Shown: positions 14,245 through 25,841 of the stretch, piece after piece
Layout of the letters: every line of letters begins with the position of its first letter
How positions within the stretch are numbered: position 1 is the stretch's first letter
Origin: Entrophospora sp. SA101
Lineage: Eukaryota; Glomeromycota; Glomeromycetes; Entrophosporales; Entrophosporaceae
DNA length: 55,782 nt
NCBI GenBank assembly: GCA_958430865.1
Contig: CAUDNR010004202.1
Coordinates: 1 to 55,782 of the forward strand
Direction: 5' to 3'
Made by a program: the position numbers and the translations under genes
Notes under the pieces: model-generated
The model's input: only the letters and a program-made list of their open reading frames with translations
Database searches by the model: none
Told to the model about the DNA's origin: nothing

Positions 14245-15732
14245 TGTGAATTTTTAAAAATTGTGATTTTTTTTTTTCAAGATAATTTATAAATTTTAAT
14301 TTGTGTAAATAAAAATAATAATTGAAAATTTTCTTCGTGTTTTTTATATATAAATAATTTATTAATTTCAAAGAAAATTATTTTTTTAATAATTGTTTTT
14401 TTTGGAAAATAAAAAGATTTTTTTATAAATAAAATTGATTATTATATATTATTGTGTGAATATAAGCTTATGATAATGATGCATCTCAAAAGAATAAATT
14501 AAAATAATAAAAAAGTAAAGAATGAATACAAATATATACATAATATACATTTACATATTATACAGTATATTATAATTACATTATACAAAACCTACAGTAT
14601 ATATATTATATATATGGATGGCAGCAGGGATGTACAATAATTAGGATTATAATATAATAAGTTTTTTTAGAAATTTATTATTATAGTTGAATAATAAAAA
14701 ATAAAAAATCATTGAAAATTTTTTTTATTGGGTTAAAATAAAATATTTTTTTTTTTTACTGAAAATCCCTCTTGGTAATAAAAAAAAAATCTTGCAGAAA
14801 CAAGTAATTGGCAAAAAATAAATAAAAAATCATATTATTTATTCTTTCTAATCATTCCCAGAAAACACATCATCACAATGATATATATTAATTAAAAACA
14901 AGATTTTAAGCCAGATGGATAATGTACTATATTACGTAAACAAAAGTTAATCAACGACTTTTTAGTCAATTTCACCGAAATTAGCCAAAGTTTTCATAAA
15001 TCTCAAATTCCTAAAGTTGGTAAAAAAAACTTTAAAGAGAATTAATTAGATGTTAGTGCAGGGTCCAATTTATCTGTTATTAATGTAATGTAATTTAATA
15101 CAAAGTGGTTGGTTATTGTCGTGAGAAACTTATTCATAGTATAGAGTAATAGTTTGAGGTTATAAACGAGACTAATACTAATAGATATTTAATTAGTTTA
15201 ATTTCTTTAGAATAAACTTTTCTTTGTTCATTCATCCGTATTTCGGCGTATATAATACACGTGATCAATGAATGACTAGTCAAATCAAGCAGTTAACCCA
15301 TGTAAATCAATTATATATTCGATCGAACAAACGCAAAATCGAGTAATAGCAATGATAATCTTGGAACAATATTAACAAATATGAATATATATAAAGGGGA
15401 AGATCAGGAAAAAGACGTAATCATTCCTTAATCCGTTGTATTAATTGGATTGTATTTATAAACCTTGAAAAAGATTTTTTTTTTAAAAAAAATCATATTT
15501 GTATAATCTTCAAGCATTTACATATGTGAAAATTTATTATCTAATTGTACATACATCGGGTAATAATTTGTGTATGTGCGTGTGTGCAGTGATATTAAGC
15601 ATTGGATAATGGTTGGATGGTGTTGGATAAATGGAGAGGATGGCGCGAGTGTTTTTGAGTTTTTAGGTTTTGATGAAAGAAAGAAAAAAGAAGAAAAAGT
15701 CGGGCGGAATAAAAAGCAAGCTGGCAAATAAT

Positions 15733-15734
<2 letters not shown>

Positions 15735-15767
<33 letters not shown>
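15735..15767. repeat. (AATC)n microsatellite, copy A
   Basis: About eight tandem AATC units; the same length is found in copy B at 43719-43751. Equal microsatellite length in both copies is part of the case that the core is effectively one sequence. Confidence 0.85.
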
Positions 15768-15768
<1 letters not shown>

Positions 15769-18700
15769 ATCAACCAATTAGAGGCTAAACCAACACGTTG
15801 TTTACATTCCTTCTTCACGTTATACTAGATGAGTGGATTTCTTTGAAATTTGTTTCTTTAGGTAAATTAAAAGTAAAATAAAGTGTAAATATAAACAAAA
15901 GGTATTCACCGAACAAATTTTTTTTTGTTCCTTGCTTCTCTCTCATTTTCTCCAAAATTAGAACATTAATGTGAAAGAAACCTGTCGGAAAGTTTACCTA
16001 TAATCAATCAACCAATCCATCTCTCAATAATGTGTCATGCGTTTGTGGTGCATGTACATATTTATTGATGAGTAGCAGTAGTAGTAACAGCATCATCATC
16101 AATATCAGCAGTTGTTGTAGTAATTAGACACTTATAATAGTATAGCAGCGAGTAACAAAATAAAAGCGCAAATAAAAACGCAAATAAAGCAAAACAAAAA
16201 GTAAAGAGCATAAATAAATAATGGTATTTATACAGCAAGTAATTAGCAACTAATCCTAATAAATGTAGATGCATTTAATTGCATGATGATTTTTAAAGTG
16301 AAAACAATGAGAAAATGTAAATAAACAATTAATAAATAAAGTAAGTAAATAAATAAATAATAGATGTAAATAAACAGTAGATTATTTTAATATGGTTTTA
16401 TTTAATTAACTATTTTTTTCATATGAAAGTTGCTTAAAGCCAAGAATAATATTAAATTATGCCATTAGCATAATTTTTGAATTATACCGAATTTAGAATT
16501 ACTTAAAAAATTTTAGAAACTAATGAAACATTCTTGAAACTTTGGAAACTTTAGGAAATATGGATTAAAAAATGGTCACAAAAATGCGAATTGCGTATTA
16601 GTTATGAATTGGCGTAAATCTGGTGAGCTTAGCTAGCGTTAGATAATGACATATCGTCAAATAATTGATAAATAGGTAAATCGTGATCATCTATCTAATA
16701 ATCATCTAGTCAATTAGTGTTAATATATTAACCTAGTTTTATTAAAGAACCTAATTTAGGTAAAAATATCGGAAAAAAAAGTTAGAGATAAAAAAAAAAA
16801 CCAGCCATTTTTACATTTTTTTAAGGTAATTAATGAAATATTATTATTATAGCACATGATTCTTTTCTTTTGGAACGAATAAATTTAGAAGCAGTGTGTG
16901 TGGCTTATATTAGTATATTAGATATTTGAAAAACGGGATTTTTTTTTTTGGGAAATTTCAATTTATCCGAATTTTTTGCACAAACGACAATAAAAAAAAT
17001 ATATATATAATATTTAATATTAATAATTCACTTGTTTACAATTCAAATGTAAATATTTCTTTCTTGAAACTTTGCGCCTAGAAGAAATCATTTTTTAATT
17101 AAAACATTTATTTAATAAATAAATAAATAATTCATTTCGCGTTTTTTCATTTAAATGATTATTCATTTTTTCAATGGAATTGGCGTTTTTAATAAAAACA
17201 CGTAAAACCTCCCTAAAACCAATCAATTTATTTATACATGTGTATATATATATTAATATATATACATCACCATGTTCGTTCGGATAGATACGGTGACAAC
17301 AACAAAATTGAAAAATTAAAATATCCTACATTGGGCCAATTTTTGTCGTAGTACAAGTCGTTTAAAGGCCTAATACTAATTTTGTTGTTTTTCGAAACAT
17401 ACTGTACCAAGTATATTTCAATAAAAAATTGTCATTGCAACACCTTTGAAGGAAAACGCCAACCTCAGGGTATTATCATAGACAGAGGATTCGTTATAAG
17501 ATACTGTTGAAATTTCTGTGGATTCCAATCTCCTTGTATGACAAAATGACAAAAATTCGCCCATATGACGAATTTTATGCGCCTTTAGTTTTATTATCTA
17601 TTACTATTACTATGGACATAAATATAGTATATTAATAAATAAAAAACAACACTCACCCCCCGAATTTTACCTGTATTGAATATCGATGACGTTGAATCGA
17701 CAGATAGATAATGGAGGGCTTTGTGGACAAAAGCCCGGTCATTAATTATGTTCATCCATATCTAAGATAAGTATACAATTAATGGTTACCTATATCTACG
17801 TATCCATAATAATTATTGTATCCAATTAATAATTACTATAATTGGACGTAGTTTATTTATTTACTGATACAAAAATCCTAATTTTAATACACATTTAATA
17901 AATGTTTATATTAACATTAAATGTTTATATATATACAATTATTAATATTAATGTTTATATCTAATTATTAATTGGATACAGATCTGGTTAATGATTAGAC
18001 TTTTGATCACCACAGCACGCCTACTTACACACAATGATAAAAGTTGGGAACCGTAATTAGCCGCAATTCAATTTTCATATGTCGCAATCGCAATTCAATT
18101 TTTAATTTTTACACACCGCAATTAATTGAGGAGTCATCTTTACTCGCAAATTAACGACTTGCATGATAATTAAAATGTCCACATCAGATTGGCACACTAA
18201 CTTCATTAAAACAAAGAACCTATCTTACTACATTATATATTGCTGAGGTAATTAAATCAAAGTGTCAAGATGATCGGCCATCATATCACAAGACCCTTTA
18301 ACTTCACGACAAGCAAGAGCTTCCATTCTATTAATAATGCATGGATTGATTATTGACGTTACATTTTTCTGCTTTTTTTTTTATTTTCTTTAAAAAATGC
18401 TCTTCCTTTTTTTTTTTTTTTTTTCACTTTTATAAAAGCCATCTCTACTGACAAGATTAGTTTATTCGACTCTTCCTTTCGCAAAACTATATTTTTTTTA
18501 TCCTCCTTCGTTTTGACTCTAAATAGTTCTCTCCCCTTGAGATTCTGTTGCAAGGTGTTGCCAAAACTTTGACTCTTGCTATATTGATCAGATACTTATT
18601 TATCTCAAGAAAATAAGTCATTATACGCATTTATTATACATGGAAATTATTTGCAATTATATGGTTTACGTAAAATATACATATATTATATGTAAAACTC

Positions 18701-19341
18701 CTCGCAAGCCGGCGAGGATTTGTGTAAATGTATGAATAATATTTTTTTCGTTTTTTAATGAAAAATTAATATGAGTGGGTTTATTAAATATTTGCATATC
18801 ATTAAAACAGTATTCGAATTATTCGTAAATACAAGTACTGTATAATTATCAATAGCTATAACAGCCAGATGATAAATGAGAGTTCTATTCCTATTGCCAT
18901 TTCGCCTAATTAAAAACACAATATTCGTAGCAAGAGAAAGATATTTGAAAAAATGACATTAATAATAGTAACCTTCTATCTTTCCTGATGATGGTGGAAC
19001 TTATCAAGACAATAATTATAGTAGTACTAACGAACTATCAACAAAGCTCCGAACGAATCGAATCCTGATTCGAATCCAACAAAACTGAATTTAATTCGCT
19101 TAAAACCGGATTTTTAAATTTAAATTTTAAATTTTAAAATGAAATTCGTTTATTATTATATGCGAAACAAAAATTCGCAAATTTAATCGCCGAAACAATT
19201 GGATTAATTTATTTATATTTGAATCAGATTCGTATCCCGATTCTTAACATTAGAGGATGTTGATAATAGTAATGAGATTATTGAATTAGTATGCCAGTGC
19301 ATCATAGCAGCATGAACCATTGTTAAATTAATAATCCGAAT

Positions 19342-19740
19342 TTATAAGCTGTTTTTACGTTGAGTAGTAATACTAGATGTCATAAACATCAATCGAAGAG
19401 GATCCACTTGTTTTGCGGAATCCAAAACAAAAGTAGTTTTACCAAATCTTGCTGTACAATCAAGAATCTATTTAATATTAAGAATACCAGCGAGTTCAGT
19501 AATCTTCCGAGAGATTGCTTTCATGGCCAGAAAAAAAGAAGGATGTTTATTATTTAAATATATTAGTTACATACATTATAGATTTTATTGTTGAAGTTCT
19601 TGGATAGATTTTTCTGGCGTATTGATTCTTTTAAATAAGTATGAATGAAGTGTCTATGTTCAAAAAGACGTTGTCACATGCACAAGAGTAAAATCATTCT
19701 TTATGGAGAGAGTAAAAATCGACCACAGTTGGAGAATTTT
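19342..19740 (-). pseudogene. Decayed coding remnant of unknown family, copy A
   Basis: On the minus strand several short frames look protein-like: RHFIHTYLKESIRQKNL near 19650, FFLAMKAISRKITELAG near 19520, and DCTARFGKTTFVL near 19450. The last resembles but does not match a P-loop. They are separated by stops and frame changes. I cannot name the family, and chance is possible. The equivalent is 47326-47724. Confidence 0.2.
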
Positions 19741-19981
19741 GGTTTAATAATCATCAATATATACATATCTCATTTTTTTATTAAAAATTATGTATGGCTT
19801 ATCAGTAGAATAATTATTTAAACCAAGAAAACATTTTACATGTTTTTTTAAATGTTGATAATATTCTTGAAATGACCAGCATGTCTTTTGAACATGAATA
19901 AAACCATATCATTGGTTTTTAACAAATAAAATTGAAATAAATGCTTTTATGATAAAAAATTCAACGGTACAAACAGTCTTT

Positions 19982-20050
19982 AATACCTAAGACCAGATCG
20001 ACTCTGTCCATGGTCCATTCAGTCTAGACTAGACCTTTGACATCCCTACT
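19982..20050. mobile_element. Possible solo end of a DNA transposon, copy A
   Basis: The block ends in GACATCCCTAC and contains the GTCTAGACTAGAC palindrome. Read in reverse it starts TAGGGATGTCAAAGGTC, a hAT-like terminal pattern. No matching second end was found. Copy B has it at 47966-48034. Confidence 0.25.
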
Positions 20051-21396
20051 TTCAATATTTACTAATAGATGTTTAAACTATATGATGAAAATTATTAACT
20101 TATCAGTATGCCAATACTTTAATTATTTTTTTAAATAATATTGGTCAGAGATCAGATTCTGATATCTGACTGATAGCCCATTACCCAATTTGACCAGTAA
20201 AGAGAGAACCAATAGATTATATAAGTATAAAAAGATGGAGCCCTAAATTAGCACAAAAGAATTTTAAATCATAACAGCTTGATAGCTTGACTGACATAGT
20301 GGTGCAGTCTTGCAATTTTTTTATTGTATAATTAATTATATATATATCTTTAATAAAACAAAACAAAACAAACATGACTTAGCTATTTAATCATCCATCA
20401 AATAAATATTCATGATGGTCATGATTACTATTTAATGCATTTGATGTTATAATTTACATAACAAACAATTGCATCACCCAGGTAGTAATGATACCAAGGC
20501 CATGCAAAAATGAAACTTTTAATAATGCCTGTCTACTCAGATCTCTGGGGCCCACAAAATAAATTATTTTTCCAGATTATCAATTATGGTTCCTTATGAA
20601 TGATAAATCTGATGTTGATCACAGGTGTCAGATTTAATTAAAATTTTCCAATCACATACATACAAGTGAATGCAAATGCCATACCCTTAGCATTATGGAA
20701 TTTTTTCCACAAATATGGGCAGATTGGACATGTTGGTAGGCTTTGGACAAAACATTCCCTATCTTCCTCTCATACCAGTCTTGGCATTGATCACTGATAG
20801 CTGGTGCTTGTGAGATGATTGCTTTGTGTTATACCTCTCTCACTAGAATAAAGTTGGGGTTAAGGCTGATTCAAAATTCTGCAACTTGGAGGTTGCAACC
20901 TGGGTTGCTGCTTTGTATTTTCCCTGAATTCAGAGTTTTGAGTCCTGGGTTGCTGTCTTGTCAGTGGCATAGCTATTTACCAACAACCCTACCCCCATTT
21001 AAATAACGAATTCAGTTGGTCAAATAAAAATTAAAGAGAAGCCAAAATTTTGGAAAAATGATTAATTTATACATAACATACCAAACAAAATGTGAACCAT
21101 TTTATAACCTTTTCCTTCTTGCCATATTGCTGACAAAAATATATAATCATGCAATAATTTTAATCTATAGGATAGGGCACTTGATTGGGAAAAAAACCAA
21201 TTCAGTCAAAATCATAAATTGGTTAGTATTCAAAGGAACAGAGAATTTAGGAAAATAATTATACAAAACAAACACTATTTTACAACTTTCCTCTTAATAT
21301 CAGAGCCAAATGCAATTTCGGGATTACCAACCCCATTCTGAATTGTAACCTCCTACACTTGAAATGAGTTGCAGATTCTCATAATATTCCTCCAGA

Positions 21397-21860
21397 ATTA
21401 CAACATCTTGGTCACAGAGCCATCCTTACCCTAGAGTATGGTCATTGCAGGCGACTTTTCAGCCAGCATGCCAGCAGCCTTCTCTGGTCTGGGTACTAAC
21501 TGTGAGGGAAGATTAGTGAAAGTGTCATTGATGATTGATGCAGTCTTGATGCAGCTCCAGGGCCATACTGCCCCCCTGGAATTTAATTGCATCATTGTAT
21601 CCTTGGGGATCGCAGGTTGGTTTAGCCTTATGTACACGAGGAACATGTGAGAATGGCTGTAAAGAGTTCAAGGCGGTGTCTGTGCTTCAACACCTGCCAA
21701 TTTCCAATAATCAAATGTCACATATTCAAAATGTTTCTTTTTCAATGGTATGTTGCCTTAACATCTTGTAATTATAATTATATATTAAAAATGATTACAA
21801 AAAGCAAAATACCAATCGTTTGTTGTTGATAAGGATCTTATAATTACCCAGAAAGATCTG
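21397..21860. repeat. Diverged right tail of duplication, copy A
   Basis: This segment aligns with 49381-50630 but with many substitutions, and it lacks at least three insertions present in copy B, so it acts as an empty-site control for those elements. Open frames here (for example 21438-21650) have no family resemblance and are not called genes. Confidence 0.7.
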
Positions 21861-22097
21861 CTCCACATTTTGATTCCATTTAAAATATTTATATAATACA
21901 AAAGACACCACATTATATCAATACAAATAAAAAATAGTGCCTCTGGTTAGTTATTAACATTTCTTCTTTAGAAATCTCTCGTTTTGTCATCTTGGGCTTT
22001 GTCAAAAAATAAATTATTTTCCAAGAAAAAATAAAATCATTCGTGTCAAGAAAAAAACCTGTGCAACACTAAGTGCCAATAATAAATAATTAAGGGT
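21861..22097. other. Start of the unique spacer
   Basis: AT-rich DNA with no recognisable feature lies between the end of copy A homology and a broken transposon. Confidence 0.35.
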
Positions 22098-22320
22098 AGT
22101 GATGTTAGCTGGTAGAAAAACCTTAGCCGGCTAAGCTGTTCAACCCTTAGCCGGCTAAGAACTTGAATAAACTTTTTATCTAATAATTTAGTAGACAAAT
22201 AACATACTAATACTTTGTATGAATTCATTAAAAATCGGGGTTTTTTATTNNNNNNNNNNAAACCAGCCGATAAGTTTTGAAGCTTGAGTCATGGACAATA
22301 AAACTTATCGGTTAAATTTT
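22098..22320. mobile_element. Transposon-like inverted repeats interrupted by an assembly gap
   Basis: The left part starts TAGTGATGTTAGCTGGT and has two copies of the palindrome CTTAGCCGGCTAAG. After the gap, ACCAGCCGATAAGTTTT and AAAACTTATCGGT face each other. The two sides look like parts of one or two terminal-inverted-repeat elements. The ten Ns at 22250-22259 prevent definition of ends or target duplication. Confidence 0.45.
22250..22259. other. Assembly gap (10 N)
   Basis: Ten undetermined bases join two contigs. Everything left of it, including copy A, could therefore have been placed next to the right contig by scaffolding only. Confidence 0.99.
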
Positions 22321-22599
22321 TTAAAATGATATAATTCTTTTTTGTTTTAGTATTTTGAAGTTGACCAATTGTTACTATAAGCAATTAATGATTATAGATG
22401 ATCTGCACTGTACTTCCATATGATACATATACAATGCACACTATGCTAATATGCACATGATATGCACTATATGCAAAAAAAATCAGAGTTACTATAAATG
22501 GCACACTCTAATAGTAGTAACCTACACACTCCTAAAAAAAAGTATTGACTCACTTGATGATCCGCAAAAATAATTGAATAGACGTATCCCTTAAATGAA

Positions 22600-22632
22600 A
22601 TTCCGTCCATATATGGACAGAATTGACAATTC
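22600..22632. promoter_or_regulatory. Palindrome with CArG-like core
   Basis: AATTCCGTCCATATATGGAC followed by AGAATT forms a near-perfect palindrome around CCATATATGG, which fits the CC(A/T)6GG CArG-box consensus bound by MADS-box factors. A second copy with longer arms is at 23463-23500. It may equally be a transposon footprint. Confidence 0.35.
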
Positions 22633-22902
22633 TGCTTTTTTTTTACAAATAAAAGTTCTTCATCTTAACTCTGAGCATTATATTTACTAAGTGAAAAATG
22701 ATTGTGAAAACCATTTCTATAAGCTTGTAAAACCTAAATATACAGTCATTTATGCACTTTTCCAAAAATATTCTTTAGAGTGAATTTCTGAAAAGAACTA
22801 ACATATTATCCAAAGCCCTGTTTCTCTTTCTTTCACTAATAAAACTTGTCTGTTTTTTTTAGTATAATAACACAAGTTCAATATACTTAGTAAATAAAAA
22901 AA

Positions 22903-23023
22903 AATTACATGACTTTATGAATTGTATGACTATAAATTACATGACTTTAAATCGTAAGACTTTAAATTGTATGACTATAAATTGTATGGTATAAATTGCA
23001 TGTCTATAAATTGCATGTCTTTA
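22903..23023. repeat. 15-bp minisatellite, about 8 units
   Basis: Tandem units of AATTGTATGACTATA type, with 14-17 bp spacing and one to three differences per unit. No gene overlaps it convincingly. Confidence 0.85.
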
Positions 23024-23462
23024 ACTCTAATGTACACAATAATACCAAATTCAAGTATAAAATCCATCATAAACTGGCTTTTTACATTAATTTTTTTGAT
23101 TTACTCAAGATTTTTAAAAATACAAAATTTTTACCATATATAAAAATCAGAAGTTATATTTACAAAGTGGCTTTTTTGTTATAAGTAAACTTATTAATTG
23201 TAACATGCTTCATCACATATTTAACACTTATTCATGTGACATTGATGTGGTAAATTTTCTGGATAATAGTGACTCCAAAAATCGATTAAATTTTTTGCAT
23301 TTTTAAAAATGTGTTTATGTTGCTACTAACAAAAGTTTCACAAAAAAGTTTTTTTAAACCAAAATAAGTTAATAGGCATAAATTACTTTTTTTTCTATTA
23401 AAAAATTCAAAAAAATAAATAATTGATTATTATATTTTTTAGTCTAGGGGGGTTTGAAGTTA

Positions 23463-23500
23463 CATCAAAATTCCGTCCATATATGGATGGAATTTTGATG
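23463..23500. repeat. 38-bp palindrome with CArG-like core
   Basis: The arms CATCAAAATTCCGTCC and GGATGGAATTTTGATG are complementary except for one pair, around ATAT. The centre is CCATATATGG. It lies 7 bp before a fold-back MITE. Confidence 0.8.
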
Positions 23501-23507
23501 AATTTAA

Positions 23508-23685
23508 CATCAGGAAAATGGGTACAAATATTATGCATATATAATACACAATTGCAAGGATTAAGCATATAATATGCATACAAATCGCGTATTTTTTTAT
23601 GTATGCAAATTGTACATATATTATATGCTTAATCCCTGCAATTGCGTATTATATATGTGTAATATTTGTACCCATTTTCCTGATG
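23508..23685. mobile_element. Fold-back MITE with CATCAGGAAA ends
   Basis: The 178-bp element is almost wholly an inverted repeat: arms of about 80 bp starting CATCAGGAAAATGGGTACAA pair with few mismatches around a short loop (TTTTTTTATG region). The same terminal ten bases occur on elements at 49772-49983 and, degenerate, 55421-55540. A target duplication could not be fixed. Confidence 0.75.
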
Positions 23686-23769
23686 TATATAACAAAACTA
23701 GAAAACTAATAAATTGATAAAATTTTCAAATCAAACATTTCTGCTATCTATACAAAAAGAAATCAAAAA

Positions 23770-24075
23770 ATGTTATCTTATATCATTAACTATATTGCTA
23801 AAGCAATTTCTTATCTAGATGATAGTAGGAATCCATTTGAGGATGGAGATTTAGTAGAAGTCAGAGAGATCATAGAGTATGTAGAAATATAAAAGAAATA
23901 TAAGTGACCAAGAGCTAAAGCTATTTCATCTGGGAAATACACTAAAAATAAAGGAGAAAGGGTTCCAGACTGGAGAAGATGTATTATTCCAAAATACAAT
24001 GAACTAAAGAACCGAAATTTAAATCCTGAGAGAGCAAGTATTACACTACTGATAGAATCAATAATTTTATAAAAG
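23770..24075 (+). pseudogene. Unrecognised pseudogene in the spacer island
   Basis: One frame runs from ATG (23770) to a stop at about 24072 with two early internal stops (near 23890 and 23902). The peptide before the stops includes DDSRNPFEDGDLVEVREI; after them it includes RAKAISSGKYTKNKGE and VPDWRRCIIPKYNELK. The composition is that of a real, recently interrupted protein of about 100 residues. I do not recognise the family. It converges on the TBP-like gene. Confidence 0.4.
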
Positions 24076-24134
24076 AAATAGAAGAAATCTAAGCAGAGAA
24101 TCTTGGAACTTAAAACAATCAGCCCACGTAATTA

Positions 24135-24978
24135 TTAATTTATTTTTTTACATCCCCTTTTACCAGGAGTTTTAGGCTTAGGAGGAGCACAAGTAGGAAC
24201 AATTGCAAGTAGATTTGACACTTCAGATTCAAAGATTTCACCTAAGAAGTTATAGATTTTGAGAGCATCATCATATGAAGTTGCAGACATTATATTTATC
24301 TTCCCACTAGGCAAAATAATAACACAAGTTTTCTTTCCATTAGATTCAAATATAATTGAAAGCTTTCTGATAGATTCAATGGGATCAGCTTTATAAACGA
24401 TTTTAAATGGAGGTGGATACAAATCACTAGTGAGAATAGAATCAAGCTTTGAAATATCAACTTGTAAATTAGAAGGTAATATCATATGATACTTAAAGTT
24501 TAATAAAGAAAGGCTACTCTTAATGATTTCAACTGATTCAAGTCCATTAGATTCTTTAAGATATGTAATAAAGGTTTGAACAGAAAGTTCACCAGATTGA
24601 TAGTCTTCATCAATGACCCAAATACTTGTAAATTACCACTTTTAGGAAAATAGCACATTCTATAATGCTTTGAATCAATTAATATAATAAAGTCAAGGCA
24701 ATATTGAAAACAAGTCACATCACCAACTTTTTTACATTCCTTGAAAAGAGGCATCGTCATCAAAATTTTTTTTTAGCAGTTAACTTCTTGGGTTGAGCAA
24801 TAGAGTTCTCAAAACCTTCATAAGTCTTGTGAATGAAATTGCTATTGATAGCAATGATATCTTTATTAGGCTCAAGTTGTTCACCAAGAGTTTTATAATC
24901 AAGGTCTTTCATGCTAAGTTTAACTGAATATATGCAAAGGGAAAGGGTTAAATTGCTAAATTTAATATTTTCGCACAT
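24135..24978 (-). pseudogene. TBP-fold-like protein resembling giant-virus TBP homologues, frameshifted
   Basis: Three minus-strand frames (24978-24760, 24763-24500, 24485-24135) follow each other and read as one protein of about 280 residues broken by two single-base shifts, the first near an A9 run at 24770. The order of elements fits a two-repeat TATA-binding-protein fold: an N-terminal SNLTLSLCIYSVKL strand, FPKSGNLQVFGS as the first-repeat strand turn, then MILPSNLQVDISKLDSIL, and VIILPSGKINIMSATSYDDA as the second-repeat equivalent of the FxSGKIxxTGA strands. The C-terminus is basic (KPKTPGKRGCKK). Similar long, divergent TBP-like proteins are known in nucleocytoplasmic large DNA viruses. 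The fold call is by pattern and the viral link is inference. A divergent cellular or transposon protein is also possible. Confidence 0.45.
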
Positions 24979-25063
24979 GTTTTAATATATTTTTTCAGAA
25001 GCATTAATCTAAATATTTATAAGTCTAAATTGAAATTTCTATATGATACTTTCATTGATCTTA

Positions 25064-25155
25064 TATGTTAATGCTATGTGTAAACATTTATATCTCTAAA
25101 TTATAATGTAAAATAAATATGTTAATCCTAAATGTATACATTATATCTCTAAATT
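25064..25155. promoter_or_regulatory. Direct repeats in a divergent promoter
   Basis: Two copies of a roughly 38-bp unit (TATGTTAAT...ATATCTCTAAATT) at 25064-25102 and 25118-25155 lie in the 217 bp between the minus-strand TBP-like frame and the plus-strand orphan frame. The position suggests shared regulatory DNA; no function is shown. Confidence 0.4.
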
Positions 25156-25195
25156 TTAATTTATATATATTTTATATATTATCTATATAAAAAAA

Positions 25196-25534
25196 ATGCC
25201 AAATCGTCAAAGCATACCAACAAGTACACGTCAATTAATTCGTGATACAGCTTTTGAATGTATTGGAAATACCCCACTTCCCCATGAAAGAAACCAAAGA
25301 AATATAAATCGTGAGCATCCAATGGAAGGTATTGAAATAATAAATTTACAAAATGAGGGTGAAAATAGAGACATTCATGTTACATATGAAAGAATAATTG
25401 AGCGTCATGGGGAACAATTATCTGAAAGTAATAATTCTTTATGCCGAGAATGTTTGATGTCAATGGTATTAGGTAATGAGCTATATGAAGAATGTAAGAA
25501 AGAAGAACAAATTATTCCACAATGGATGTTTTGA
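25196..25534 (+). CDS. Orphan 112-aa protein in the spacer island
   Basis: Intact frame with a good local start (AAAAAATGCC). The N-terminus is MPNRQSIPTSTRQLIRDTAF; the middle is acidic/amphipathic (YERIIERHGEQLSESNN); near the C-terminus is a CRECLMSM motif followed by ELYEECKK. No membrane segment or signal peptide is seen. The length and hydrophilic composition in such AT-rich DNA argue for a real gene. It is divergent from the TBP-like frame. I do not recognise the family; expression and splicing are unknown. Confidence 0.5.
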   Translation: MPNRQSIPTSTRQLIRDTAFECIGNTPLPHERNQRNINREHPMEGIEIINLQNEGENRDIHVTYERIIERHGEQLSESNNSLCRECLMSMVLGNELYEECKKEEQIIPQWMF

Positions 25535-25545
25535 TACATGAAATA

Positions 25546-25632
25546 AAACTCCGTAATTATTTTTATGTACTCTGTAAAACTCCATAATTATTTTTACATA
25601 CTCCGTAATTATTTTTTTGTATATACTCCCAA
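25546..25632. repeat. Tandem repeat, about 2.5 units of 34 bp
   Basis: Units of the form ACTCCGTAATTATTTTTAYR repeat just downstream of the orphan ORF. They may be its 3' region or a repeat-element end. Confidence 0.65.
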
Positions 25633-25841
25633 ATACAAAAAAAATAAAAACAACCCCGGGATTTAGTACAATGTACTTACATAGCTAATTTGAAAGTAAT
25701 AAATGAATTGGATTAATGAGTACATATGGGTTCTTTTTCCTCTTAAAACATTGTTCATATCTGATGGGAATCAAAATTCTTTGCGGCAAATATTGCATAT
25801 CTGATCTGCTTTGGACTTAGTCTGGGCAATTTATGCATTAT

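Larger units (their letters stand above)
14245..21396. other. Long AT-rich non-coding block, copy A
   Basis: About 7 kb without an intact gene. The first kilobase is the likely promoter side of the FYVE gene (CACGTGATC near 15260, TGACTAGTCA near 15274). It includes an (AATC)n microsatellite, a small GC hairpin TCCTCGC/GCGAGGA at about 18697-18716, a decayed minus-strand frame at 19342-19740, and a possible transposon end near 19982-20050. No RNA gene could be recognised. Short frames elsewhere (for example 20815-21006) look like chance. Confidence 0.45.

Noticed and set aside
19360..19557. 65-codon plus-strand frame
   Set aside because: No family resemblance. The minus strand here looks more protein-like, and even that is weak.
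21438..21650. Overlapping 70-71 codon frames on both strands
   Set aside because: The diverged homologue in copy B does not keep the frame open; it is disrupted by insertions and substitutions.
22903..23023. CRISPR-like array
   Set aside because: Units are adjacent without unique spacers; it is a plain minisatellite in a eukaryotic genome.
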